A stretch of DNA of 64,000 nt from Runella slithyformis DSM 19594 (GTDB lineage: Bacteria; Bacteroidota; Bacteroidia; Cytophagales; Spirosomataceae). Under the pieces are notes generated by a model. It had not been told where the DNA came from. It saw only the letters and a list, made by a program, of their open reading frames with translations, and did no database searches. This document shows, piece by piece, positions 43,612 through 52,260 of this stretch (position 1 is its first letter; each line of letters begins with the position of its first letter). Where the stretch lies: assembly GCF_000218895.1 (NCBI RefSeq), contig NC_015703.1, positions 433,501-497,500 of the forward strand, given 5' to 3'. Both the position numbers and the translations under genes were made by a program.

Positions 43612-45072
43612 ATGAAGCACTTCTCTCTGACCTTGATTTTATGTCTGCTGAACGCTGCAACACTGCACGCGCAGGGATTGAACTTCAACGACTCGGCCTA
43701 CCATCAGGTACCCCGAAAAAAATCAGTTGTGGTCATTTCTCCCGATGGACTGCCTCCCAAAGCCGACCTGTCCATGTACGTTCCCACGGTCATTGATCAG
43801 GGAAAACTCGGCACCTGCGTGGGGGTTTCCACGGGGTATTATATGCGTACGATCCTCGAAGCCAGGCACCTGGGCATCACCGACCGAGATTCGGTAGACG
43901 CCCTGCGCTTCTCGCCTTCCTTTTTGTATAACTCCATCAAAGATCCGTTGGATAAGAACTGCAAAAGGGGCACGGAAGTAGCCGCAGCGCTGGAATTTCT
44001 GAAAAATAAAGGCGTGGTCAGACTCGCCCAACAGCCCTATCCCGACTGCTCCCAAACAAGATCCGCTGCCTTACAGCCCGAGGCGGGCTCACGAATCATG
44101 GATTATATCCGACTGTTCGGTCTCAACGACCGGCAGGAAGATGTCATTATTTCAACCAAAAAGGCGCTGGCCGAAGGTACGCCCGTCGTCATTGCCATTC
44201 AGACCACACCGTCGCTGGATGACCTCGGTTTTTGGTATAAACTATGGATTCGCTTTTTGCGATTCTTCGGCATTGATACCGACGATGAATTTGGGCTGTG
44301 GAATCCCGCCAAATCGAAAAAATTAAGGGGTGGGCACGCCGTCTGCGTAGTGGGGTACGATGATGCCAAATTCGGCGGCGCATTTCACGTAGTCAACAGC
44401 CGGGGAGAAAACTGGGGCGATGACGGTTTTTTCTGGATTCGCTACGCCGATTACAGCAAACACGCCAAATACGCTTTTCAGGCGTACCTGCCCGCCGAAC
44501 AATACACAACTGCCGCCCTTCGCTCGGGAGAAATCATTATTGAATTGGCCGGTTTACGCTCGACCCAACCGCGGTTTACGCCTTTACATTCCGACAGTTC
44601 GCTCATTACGTACGCATTACTTGATCCTCAACCCACTGATACCGAATTCAAATTTAAGATCAATGTGGATACACAAACCTATCTGTACGTACTGGGCGCG
44701 AACAGCAGCCAACGGACCGTCGACAAGCTCTTCCCCCTCGACTCCATCAGTCCCATGATCGGTGCCGACACCAAGGTGATTCTTCCGTCAGAAGAGCAGG
44801 TATATGCCCTCGATGCCACCACGGGAACCGAAAATTGGCTGTTTTTATTCTCCGACCGCGAAATAAATATCGACAGCTGCATGACCGAGATCAACGCCCG
44901 ACAGGGACCCTTTACGCAAAGGGTACAGGATGTATTGAGCGACCGATTGATCAAAAAAGAACAGGTCGACTACCAAACCCGGAAGATGGGTTTTGCACTG
45001 AGAGAAAAACACGAAGGACTGATCGTGCCGCTGTTAGTGACCCTGAAACACGTAAAAAAGAGGAGTATGTAA
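43612..45072 (+). CDS. Secreted papain-like (C1) cysteine protease
   Basis: 486 residues with signal peptide SLTLILCLLNAATLHAQ. The C1 catalytic residues are all present: the oxyanion Gln63 and nucleophile Cys69 in VIDQGKLGTCVGVSTGYYM, His242 in GGHAVCVVGYDDAKFGGAF and Asn262 in HVVNSRGENWGDDGFFWIRY. The enzyme domain is about residues 50-290; no pro-domain inhibitor motif precedes the Cys, so it may be made active. The C-terminal about 190 residues are beta-rich and of unknown fold (FKFKINVDTQTYLYVLGAN). It begins 12 bases after the caspase-like gene, completing the operon, and is followed by a hairpin terminator. Confidence 0.92.
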   Translation: MKHFSLTLILCLLNAATLHAQGLNFNDSAYHQVPRKKSVVVISPDGLPPKADLSMYVPTVIDQGKLGTCVGVSTGYYMRTILEARHLGITDRDSVDALRFSPSFLYNSIKDPLDKNCKRGTEVAAALEFLKNKGVVRLAQQPYPDCSQTRSAALQPEAGSRIMDYIRLFGLNDRQEDVIISTKKALAEGTPVVIAIQTTPSLDDLGFWYKLWIRFLRFFGIDTDDEFGLWNPAKSKKLRGGHAVCVVGYDDAKFGGAFHVVNSRGENWGDDGFFWIRYADYSKHAKYAFQAYLPAEQYTTAALRSGEIIIELAGLRSTQPRFTPLHSDSSLITYALLDPQPTDTEFKFKINVDTQTYLYVLGANSSQRTVDKLFPLDSISPMIGADTKVILPSEEQVYALDATTGTENWLFLFSDREINIDSCMTEINARQGPFTQRVQDVLSDRLIKKEQVDYQTRKMGFALREKHEGLIVPLLVTLKHVKKRSM

Positions 45073-45092
45073 ATGAACAGGCTCCTCTTTTT
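45055..45092 (+). terminator. Intrinsic terminator of the peptidase operon
   Basis: An 11-base perfect stem (AAAAAGAGGAG, 45055-45065, with 45082-45092) with a 16-base loop and a T-run in the right arm. The stem overlaps the last codons and the TAA of the papain-like gene. Confidence 0.75.
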
Positions 45093-45097
45093 GACCC

Positions 45098-45277
45098 TTA
45101 TTTTTTGGTCATTCGTGAGGCAACCAAATACCCGACGACCAGCCCGATCACCAAGCCGATCACAACAGACATCACATCGATACCCCCACTGCTCCCTTCG
45201 GTTTCAATGACGGGTTGTGCGTAAGAAAGGGTGGTTACCAATAAAAAAAGGAACGGAAGTACACCTATTTTTTTCAT
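45098..45277 (-). CDS. Small membrane/secreted protein, 59 residues
   Basis: Opens MKKIGVLPFLFLLVTTLSYA, an ideal signal peptide with a cleavage site after SYA, and then has a polar linker ending GSSGG. A second hydrophobic segment, VMSVVIGLVIGLVVGYLVAS, is followed by the basic tail RMTKK. Start ATG is at 45275-45277 (reverse) and the TAA at 45098-45100. The Gly-rich membrane helix with a signal peptide is a common small-protein design in Bacteroidota, of unknown function. It is convergent with the papain-like gene and downstream of the histidine kinase gene on the same strand, 55 bases away. Confidence 0.75.
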   Translation of the reverse strand: MKKIGVLPFLFLLVTTLSYAQPVIETEGSSGGIDVMSVVIGLVIGLVVGYLVASRMTKK

Positions 45278-45332
45278 AAAAAATGAGTTAAAAATATAAT
45301 AGACAGTGAAAGATAAGCAAAACAGCCCATAC

Positions 45333-47423
45333 TTATGATTCTTCTTCTTTCATTAATTCGCCGGCAGCGAGTGACCGAATCGGCAATTTGATGACAAACG
45401 CGGTTCCCTCGCCGTCTTCGGCCTCTACCTCAATCGTACCGCCGTGTCCTTTGGTAATGATATCGTAGCTGAGCGACAACCCCAGCCCCGTTCCTTCGCC
45501 CGTGGGTTTAGTGGTAAAAAAGGGCTGAAAGATTTTTTCCTTCACGCCCGCGGGGATGCCCGTCCCGTTGTCTTGGACCCGTATTTCAACCCAATCATTC
45601 AGCGCTTTGGTGCTCACCGTCACCATCGGTTGATAGGCCGACAGTACTGCCATAATATCCTCGTTCTTACCGCCGGTCTGTGCCGCTTTTGACCCAACGG
45701 CATAGAATGCGTTGTTGAATAAATTCAATAAAACGCGCCCGATATCCTGCGGCACAACTTGGACAGAAGGCAGGGTTTCATCAGCCATAAATGCGTAGCC
45801 GGCCGTAAAACCTTTGTCTTTCGCCCGCATGCCGTGGTACGAAAGGCGAAGGTATTCCTCCGCAAGTTTGTTGAGGTCGGTCACGGCTCGCTCTCCGGTG
45901 CCTGCTCTGGAATGTTCCAGCATATTTTTAACAATGCCGCTGGCCCGTTGACCGTGAAAATGGATTTTTTGAAGGTTTTGCTCAATATCGTTCAAGAGTT
46001 CGACTTCCAATTCATCCTCCGGCGCTTGTCCGTCTTTGGCTTTCAGCTTTTTATCTTCTTTGATTTCCTTCAATTCCTGCACCAGTTCAGCGCTGATGTC
46101 AGAGAAGTTATTGACAAAATTCAACGGATTCTGGATCTCGTGCGCAATGCCGGCGGTCAGCTCGCCCAAGCCGGCCAACTTCTCTTTTTGGATAAGTTGG
46201 TTCTGGGTTTCTTTCAGCGTTTGCAACGACGTTTGGAGCTGCACTTTTTGCGACTGAATGGCTTCTTTTTGTTTACGTAATAACTCATTTGCTTTGTTTT
46301 TCAGGCGATTGTTGCGGTAAAGCATTCCGGTAAAGATCAGGATAGCGGCCAGAACGCCAAACAGCACGTACAGTTTTCGTCGGCCGGCAAATTCTTTTTG
46401 GGTCGCGATCAGTTCCTGCTGAAGCAGTTGTTCCCTAAAACTCAGGTTCTGTACCTGTTTTACTTTTTCCTGATTGAACATACTGTCTTTGGCCGCCGCC
46501 GCCAATTTGAAGTAGTCAAACGCTTTACTTTTATCACGTGTTTCGTACAAAGACGCCAAAAGATGACCGGCCTCAAAAACATATTTAATATTGTTGGCAC
46601 TTTGCGCAAGGGTAAGGGCCCGTTCAGCATAATATAGACAGGAGTCCAACCGTTTCATTCCCTGAAACACCTGCGCCATTTCAAAATACGTTTGACTTAA
46701 CAGGCGGTTGTTATCGACCGCTTTTAAATAAGGTAAGCTAAGGCGGTAGTATTTCAGCGACTCAGGATACTCGCCCATTCGATAATGAATATTCCCCAAA
46801 CTGATTAATAATGTATTTCCGGTACTGCCTTTCCGGTCTTTGACCGATTGATACGCCTGTTTGACGTAGAGCTGCGCCGAATCCGGGTTATTTTGGAGCG
46901 CATACCCGGTTCCGATATTCACCAGAGCTATCTGCACAAGATTTCGGTCATTGATCTTTTCGGCGATCGCTTTGGTCATTAAAAAATACTCGATCGCTTT
47001 CTTTGAATCTTTCTGCTCCAAATAGAGAATCCCGATATTGTTAAGGGTTTTGGCTTTTCCTTCTTCGTCGTGGATGCTTTCTGCCAACTTGAGGGCATTG
47101 AAGAGCATTTCAAGTGCTTTTCCATAATTACTCGTAATGCGCAGAATGGACCCGAGCCGATTCATATTTCTGACCTTTCCTTTGGGGAAATTTATTTTTT
47201 GGGCCAACTCCAATCCTTCCCGGGCGTGCTGCATCGCCACCCATGGTTTGGAGTACATCAGATGGTAGCTCAACTGATCCAACAAAAGCACCCGCGCCGT
47301 ATCAGGCATGGCTTGAGAGAGCCGTCTTTTAAGACTATCGGCGGGCGTTTGTTGAGCAAAAACAGGGATTGCCAAAAGCACGAAACACAAAATAAGTGTT
47401 GAGGCAATCGATTTCATTCTCAT
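45333..47423 (-). CDS. TPR-containing sensor histidine kinase
   Basis: 696 residues. Signal peptide/first helix IASTLILCFVLLAIPVFAQ, periplasmic TPR region (residues about 40-330), one membrane helix (LYVLFGVLAAILIFTGMLY), a coiled coil (LRKQKEAIQSQKVQLQTSLQ), then the dimerisation helix with H-box AGIAHEIQNPLNFVNNFSD and a HATPase domain with N/G boxes (NLFNNAFYAV; VQDNGTGIPAGVKEKIFQPF; GTGLGLSLSYDII). It autophosphorylates the His and would pass phosphate to a response regulator, none of which is adjacent, so it is an orphan kinase. The TPR-fused type is frequent in Cytophagales. Alternative start at 47417. Confidence 0.94.
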   Translation of the reverse strand: MRMKSIASTLILCFVLLAIPVFAQQTPADSLKRRLSQAMPDTARVLLLDQLSYHLMYSKPWVAMQHAREGLELAQKINFPKGKVRNMNRLGSILRITSNYGKALEMLFNALKLAESIHDEEGKAKTLNNIGILYLEQKDSKKAIEYFLMTKAIAEKINDRNLVQIALVNIGTGYALQNNPDSAQLYVKQAYQSVKDRKGSTGNTLLISLGNIHYRMGEYPESLKYYRLSLPYLKAVDNNRLLSQTYFEMAQVFQGMKRLDSCLYYAERALTLAQSANNIKYVFEAGHLLASLYETRDKSKAFDYFKLAAAAKDSMFNQEKVKQVQNLSFREQLLQQELIATQKEFAGRRKLYVLFGVLAAILIFTGMLYRNNRLKNKANELLRKQKEAIQSQKVQLQTSLQTLKETQNQLIQKEKLAGLGELTAGIAHEIQNPLNFVNNFSDISAELVQELKEIKEDKKLKAKDGQAPEDELEVELLNDIEQNLQKIHFHGQRASGIVKNMLEHSRAGTGERAVTDLNKLAEEYLRLSYHGMRAKDKGFTAGYAFMADETLPSVQVVPQDIGRVLLNLFNNAFYAVGSKAAQTGGKNEDIMAVLSAYQPMVTVSTKALNDWVEIRVQDNGTGIPAGVKEKIFQPFFTTKPTGEGTGLGLSLSYDIITKGHGGTIEVEAEDGEGTAFVIKLPIRSLAAGELMKEEES

Positions 47424-47445
47424 AGGGATAAGAGTTCTTTGTAAA

Positions 47446-47453
47446 CAAAGATA
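47446..47453 (-). promoter_or_regulatory. Possible -7 element for the histidine kinase gene
   Basis: TATCTTTG on the minus strand matches TAnnTTTG, 23 bases from the start codon. It overlaps the small dyad CTTTGTAAACAAAG (47437-47450). No clear TTG element is found upstream. Confidence 0.4.
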
Positions 47454-47509
47454 GAAGATTTTCCGAAACGCTCTATCTCCTGCCTCCGTGCTGAAAGTTT
47501 TATAAAAAA

Positions 47510-47542
47510 AACGTCGGCAAGGTTTGAAACCTTGCCGACGTT
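47510..47542. repeat. AACGTCGGC hairpin element, copy 2
   Basis: A perfect 16-base inverted repeat (AACGTCGGCAAGGTTT at 47510-47525, with 47527-47542) around a single G. The outer stem AACGTCGGC is shared with 20082-20128. It lies 23 bases past the thrA stop and could act as its terminator; on the minus strand the T-run follows it. Confidence 0.8.
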
Positions 47543-47565
47543 AAAAGCCCCGTCAATTTTTACCC

Positions 47566-50028
47566 TTACGACAGATAACTGCTGATGCTCATCACATCGG
47601 CAAACACTCCCGAGGCGGTCACTTCTGCGCCGGCACCCGGGCCTTTGACCACAAGCGGCCGTGAATTGTACCGCTCAGTGGTAAAGGAAACGATATTATC
47701 CGCTCCCGAAAGAGAATAAAACGGATGGTCGGTGTCGACGGTACGAAGCTGAAGCGTGGCCCTGCCGTTTTCGAGCGTAGCAATGTAGCGCAGCTTTTCG
47801 CCTTTCTCCGTGGCCGATTGCAGAAGTTCTGCAAAATACGCATCCGAGTTTTCCAGTTCCTGAAAGAAATCATCGACCGTGGGAGCCTGCAAACAATTGT
47901 CGGGCAAAATGGGTGCGATCTGAATGTCGCTCATTTCGAGCGCTACGCCCGTTTCTCGCGCCAGAATCAGGATCTTACGCGCCACGTCAAGCCCGCTCAG
48001 ATCATCGCGCGGGTCGGGTTCGGTGTAGCCTTTGGCTTTGGCCTCCTGTACAATGTCGACAAAACGGGTGCCCGGTACGAAGCTGTTGAAAATAAACGAC
48101 AGCGTTCCCGATAAGATGGCTTCAATTTTGGAAAATGTATCCCCGCTTGCCATCAGCCCCTGAATGGTATTGATGATGGGCAGGCCTGCCCCCACGTTGG
48201 TTTCGTATAAAAACTTCACGCCCTTTCGCACGGCGGTTTGCTGCAACCGGCGGTATTCGGCATAACTGCTCGAATTGGCCACTTTATTGGGCGTCACGAC
48301 CGATACGCTGGCGTCGAGCAATGGATGATAATACTGAATAATGTCTTTGTCGGACGTACAGTCAATGAATACGCTGTTGGGTAAGTTGAACTCCCGAATA
48401 CGCTGCACATACGCGGGCAGGCTCGTCGTCTTGCCGTTCTCTTCCAGTTCTTCTTTCCAGCGGGCCAGACTGATACCGGCGGGATTGAGCCACATTTTTT
48501 TGCTGCGGGCCAAGCCTACTACGTTGATCTTCAGCAATTTTTCTTTTGCCAAATACTCCGATTGGGCCGACAGCTGTTTCAAAAACGTACTGCCGATCAA
48601 TCCCGTACCGACAAGGAATAAGTTCAGGGTTCTGACTTCCGACTGAAAAAACACGCCGTGAATGGCATTGAGGGCTTTGGAAAGATCGTTTTTCTGAATG
48701 ACGACCGAGATGTTCAGCTCCGAAGAGCCCTGCGCAGTGGCAATGACGTTGATACCGTTTTTCCCCAACGCCGTAAAGAGTTTTCCTGAAACACCTGTAC
48801 TGCGCCGCATGCCTTCGCCCACGATGGCGATGATGGAAACGTTTTTCTGAATTTGGATTCCGTCGCGGTCTATGTCGCCGGCGTTGATCTCGGGGGCAAA
48901 GGTTTGGTCCAGCACTTCCTTGGCGCGGTCCGCATTTTTGGGGTCAATGGCAAAACAGATGGAGTGCTCAGACGACGCCTGCGAGATCAGGATGACGCTG
49001 ATCTTATGCCGCGACAAGGCCGAAAACAGCCGCGCGGATACGCCCGCTACGCCGATCAAACCGCTGCCCTGCACGTTGACCAGAGCAATATCATCAATGG
49101 AGCTGATGCCCGTGATGGCGAACGGTGTTTCGTCAGCGGTCGTATGGACGGTGGTTCCTTCGGAGGCGGTATGAAAGGTATTGAGTACTTTGATCGGAAT
49201 ATTCTTAACAAAGGCAGGCTGCAAACTCGGCGGATAGATCACTTTGGCTCCAAAGTGACTCAATTCCATGGCTTCTGCATAGGTGATCGTCGGAATGGTA
49301 AACGCGGTCGACACCTTGCGCGGGTCGGCGGTCATCATCCCGTCGACGTCGGTCCAAATCTCAATGACATCGGCATCCAAGGCCGCCCCAAAAATAGAGC
49401 CGGTATAGTCGGAGCCGCCCCGTCCGAGCGTGGTCGTAATACCTTCTGATGTAGCGCCGATGAAGCCCGTGATACACTGCAAGGCGTCGGTTTTGGCAAA
49501 GTGCGCTAAAATTTGCGCGTTGGTTACTTCAAAATCCACTTCGGCGTAGCCAAAATGGTCGTTGGTACGCACCAACGTACGGGCATCACAAAACTCCGCT
49601 TTGACCCCGCGCCCTTTGAGGGCTTCGGTAATGATGGTCGTGGAAAGCCGCTCTCCAAATGACATCAACAGATCGAGCGTCCGGGCCGACAATTCCCGAA
49701 TCAGCGAAATCCCTTTCAGCAAATCTTCCAACTCATTGACCAACCCCCGCACCTTGGCAATGGAACTGCTCTGGTTTTTGATATCGATTAGCCCCCGAAT
49801 GGCGGCAAAATGGCGTTCTTCCACGGCTTTGAGGGCATCAAAATACTCGGCATTGCCTTTGGACGCCATGCGGCCTATTTCGATCAACTTGTTGGTGACA
49901 CCGCCCATGGCCGAATACACCACGGCAATACGCTCACCTTTGGCAATATTATCCTGTAAAATCTGAATGACCTGTTGGATACTTTCGACTGTGCCGCACG
50001 AGGTGCCGCCAAATTTGAGGACTTTCAT
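47566..50028 (-). CDS. thrA: Bifunctional aspartokinase/homoserine dehydrogenase
   Basis: 820 residues. The N-terminal aspartokinase (KFGGTSCGTVESIQQVI; TTTLGRGGSDYTGSIFGAAL) is followed by ACT regulatory domains (about 310-460) and a C-terminal homoserine dehydrogenase (LFLVGTGLIGSTFLKQL; YETNVGAGLPIINTIQGLM; GYTEPDPRDDLSGLDVARK). It phosphorylates aspartate and reduces aspartate semialdehyde to homoserine, the entry to Thr, Met and Ile. No thrB or thrC follows inside the window, so it appears to be separate from them here. The ACT domains suggest feedback regulation, presumably by threonine. Confidence 0.97.
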   Translation of the reverse strand: MKVLKFGGTSCGTVESIQQVIQILQDNIAKGERIAVVYSAMGGVTNKLIEIGRMASKGNAEYFDALKAVEERHFAAIRGLIDIKNQSSSIAKVRGLVNELEDLLKGISLIRELSARTLDLLMSFGERLSTTIITEALKGRGVKAEFCDARTLVRTNDHFGYAEVDFEVTNAQILAHFAKTDALQCITGFIGATSEGITTTLGRGGSDYTGSIFGAALDADVIEIWTDVDGMMTADPRKVSTAFTIPTITYAEAMELSHFGAKVIYPPSLQPAFVKNIPIKVLNTFHTASEGTTVHTTADETPFAITGISSIDDIALVNVQGSGLIGVAGVSARLFSALSRHKISVILISQASSEHSICFAIDPKNADRAKEVLDQTFAPEINAGDIDRDGIQIQKNVSIIAIVGEGMRRSTGVSGKLFTALGKNGINVIATAQGSSELNISVVIQKNDLSKALNAIHGVFFQSEVRTLNLFLVGTGLIGSTFLKQLSAQSEYLAKEKLLKINVVGLARSKKMWLNPAGISLARWKEELEENGKTTSLPAYVQRIREFNLPNSVFIDCTSDKDIIQYYHPLLDASVSVVTPNKVANSSSYAEYRRLQQTAVRKGVKFLYETNVGAGLPIINTIQGLMASGDTFSKIEAILSGTLSFIFNSFVPGTRFVDIVQEAKAKGYTEPDPRDDLSGLDVARKILILARETGVALEMSDIQIAPILPDNCLQAPTVDDFFQELENSDAYFAELLQSATEKGEKLRYIATLENGRATLQLRTVDTDHPFYSLSGADNIVSFTTERYNSRPLVVKGPGAGAEVTASGVFADVMSISSYLS

Positions 50029-50112
50029 TCTAAGAAAATTAGTGGACGGCTCGGTGCCGCGATTTACGATGGCTTGACGATCACATAAAAGGTCTGCGCG
50101 TCACTTAGGCTG

Positions 50113-50120
50113 CAAAGATA
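50113..50120 (-). promoter_or_regulatory. Possible thrA promoter -7 element
   Basis: TATCTTTG on the minus strand, 85 bases ahead of the start. The -33 position has no clear TTG. I saw no threonine-rich leader peptide in the 50029-50160 interval; the rest of the 410-base gap contains the terminator at 50383 only. Confidence 0.4.
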
Positions 50121-50382
50121 GCGCGGAGAGGCTATTTTTACAGTAAACTCATGACTTTTATCGCGTTGCTGATTTTCGAGGACGGATTGGGGATGGGGAA
50201 TTTTCGGGGTTATTACGCTTTTTCCTTCCTTTTTTTGGAAGGGTCTGCCGGTTGTTTAACCGTCTGACCCTTATTTTCTACCAACACCTCAAGGCAGGGC
50301 GGTGCGCCGCTAAGATTCTCACAACCTTGTACATTTTGAACAGTAAAAAGAAGGCACCCGGACGCTTCATAGGGCCAACATT

Positions 50383-50422
50383 AAAAAGGGATTGTCTCCT
50401 GCTTTTGAGACAATCCCTTTTT
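50383..50422. terminator. 16-bp perfect terminator hairpin
   Basis: AAAAAGGGATTGTCTC (50383-50398) pairs perfectly with 50407-50422, with an 8-base loop. T-runs lie on both sides of the stem. It follows the GMC gene stop at 50439 on the minus strand by 17 bases. Confidence 0.8.
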
Positions 50423-50438
50423 TCAACCGACCGACGCT

Positions 50439-52160
50439 TTATAAGTTCTTCGCTTTCAGTTGTTTTACGGCATAATCGGTGGCGCGGGCGGTAAGAGCCA
50501 TGAATGTCAGCGAAGGGTTCTGCGTTGAGGTGGAGGTCATGCAGGCGCCGTCGGTGACGAATACGTTTTGGCACTGATGCAATTGATTCCATTTGTTCAA
50601 CTGCGAGGTTTTGGGGTCTTTGCCCATGCGCACGCCGCCCATTTCGTGGATATCAAGGCCCGGGGCTTTGGTCGGAACGTCGTTGGTGCGAATGTTGGTA
50701 AAGCCCGCGACCGTCAGCATTTCGGTCATCTGTTCGTGAAAATCTTTGATCATTTTCTCGTCGTTGTCGTCATACGCTACCGATACTTTCAACAGCGGAA
50801 TGCCCCATTGATCGGTCAAATTCGTATCCAGCGTGACGTAATTGCTTTCTTTCGGAAGTGTCTCGCCCATCATCCAGGAGCTCACGCGCCAGTTGCCGTA
50901 CTTCGGTGTGGCCAAGCTTTCCTTCAAGGTTTCTCCCATGCCTGACGTATCGCGTGAGACGATCCGTTCCCCCGAAAATCCGGCCGCATAGCCACGCAGA
51001 AAATCCACTTTATCCTGCTGAAACACATTCCTGAAACGCGGAATGTAACTGCTGCCGGGGCGCTTGCCTTCCGTCACGGTATCCAATAGTCCTTCGTATT
51101 CGCCCGAAATGGTGGTTCGGAAATTGTGAAAAGCCACGTATTTTCCCAATAAACCATTGTCGTTGCTTAACCCGTTCGGGAAACGATTGGACTTCGAGTT
51201 CAACAAAATCAGGTTGGTATTGAGCGCCGAGGCGTTCAGAAAAATGATCTTGGCGTAGTATTCTACGGCTTCTTTGGTATGCGCGTCAATGACGCGTACG
51301 CCCGTTGCCTTGCCCAACTTTTCGTCATAGATTACCGAATGCACCACCGAGTCGGGGCGCAGGGTCAGATTACCCGTTCGTGCCGCCCACGGCAGGGTGG
51401 AAGCGTTGCTGCTGAAATACCCGCCGTACGGACACCCGCGCACGCACAGGTCGCGCTGTTGGCACTGCGCTCTACCCTGCTGATAATGAATGGGCTTAGG
51501 CTTGGTCAAATGCGCACAGCGACTCACAATGATAGGGCGGGCCCCTTTATAATGCTGCGCCATTTGTTGGCTGAAATGCTTTTCTACGCACGACTGCTCA
51601 AACGGCGGCAAAAACTCCCCGTCGGGCAGTTGGGCCAGTCCGTCTTTATTGCCCGAAATCCCCGCAAAGGTTTCGACGTGGCTGTACCACGGTGCCAATT
51701 CTTCGTACCGGATCGGCCACTCTACCGCGAAGCCATCGCGCGCGGGACCTTCAAAATCATACTTCGACCAACGCTGCGTGCCGCGCGCCCACATCAGCGA
51801 TTTGCCGCCCACATGGTAGCCGCGAATCCAGTCAAACGGTTTTTCCTGCACGTAGGGATGCTCGGCATCTTTCACAAAAAAATGCGCCGACTCTTCCTTA
51901 AAGGCATAACAGCGGCTTGCGATCGGATTGGCGTCTTTGAGGGCTTTGGGCAACTGCCCCAAATGGTCGAACTCCCACGGATTCATCATCGTGGTGGGAT
52001 AATCGGTCACGTGTTTGACGTCCCTGCCGCGCTCCAAAACGAGCGTTTTCAGTCCTTTATCACAAAGTTCTTTGGCGGCCCAGCCGCCACTGATGCCCGA
52101 GCCGACCACGATGGCGTCGAACGTACGATCTTTGATGGAATCTATATTGAGGTATGACAT
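50439..52160 (-). CDS. GMC-type oxidoreductase, paralogue 1
   Basis: 573 residues; flavoprotein of the GMC family. The FAD dinucleotide motif is in DAIVVGSGISGGWAAKEL, followed by ERGRDVKHV. HVGGKSLMWARGTQR is in the second FAD loop, QCQQRDLCVRGCPYGGYFSS is a Cys-rich loop typical of gluconate-dehydrogenase-type GMC enzymes, and the C-terminal HEMGGVRMGKDPK and GACMTSTSTQNPSLT carry the catalytic His and the Asn that replaces the second His. There is no signal peptide. It is closely similar to the gene at 55822-57540, implying recent duplication. Inferred substrate: a sugar or glycoside. Confidence 0.93.
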   Translation of the reverse strand: MSYLNIDSIKDRTFDAIVVGSGISGGWAAKELCDKGLKTLVLERGRDVKHVTDYPTTMMNPWEFDHLGQLPKALKDANPIASRCYAFKEESAHFFVKDAEHPYVQEKPFDWIRGYHVGGKSLMWARGTQRWSKYDFEGPARDGFAVEWPIRYEELAPWYSHVETFAGISGNKDGLAQLPDGEFLPPFEQSCVEKHFSQQMAQHYKGARPIIVSRCAHLTKPKPIHYQQGRAQCQQRDLCVRGCPYGGYFSSNASTLPWAARTGNLTLRPDSVVHSVIYDEKLGKATGVRVIDAHTKEAVEYYAKIIFLNASALNTNLILLNSKSNRFPNGLSNDNGLLGKYVAFHNFRTTISGEYEGLLDTVTEGKRPGSSYIPRFRNVFQQDKVDFLRGYAAGFSGERIVSRDTSGMGETLKESLATPKYGNWRVSSWMMGETLPKESNYVTLDTNLTDQWGIPLLKVSVAYDDNDEKMIKDFHEQMTEMLTVAGFTNIRTNDVPTKAPGLDIHEMGGVRMGKDPKTSQLNKWNQLHQCQNVFVTDGACMTSTSTQNPSLTFMALTARATDYAVKQLKAKNL

Positions 52161-52260
52161 AACTGATGTTTGAATGCCGATTCAGCGTATTGTTGTATCT
52201 AAAAAAGGCAACTTCCGTTTGAGCTACTGTTGGCGTTTCCGAAATTATCAGCCGGTACCG

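Noticed and set aside
50029-50160. Threonine attenuator leader before thrA
   Set aside because: No Thr/Ile-rich leader peptide and no leader terminator-antiterminator pair were visible.
51279-52157. 292-codon open frame opposite GMC paralogue 1
   Set aside because: Shadow of the GMC gene; the same opposite-strand frame appears over paralogue 2 for the same reason.
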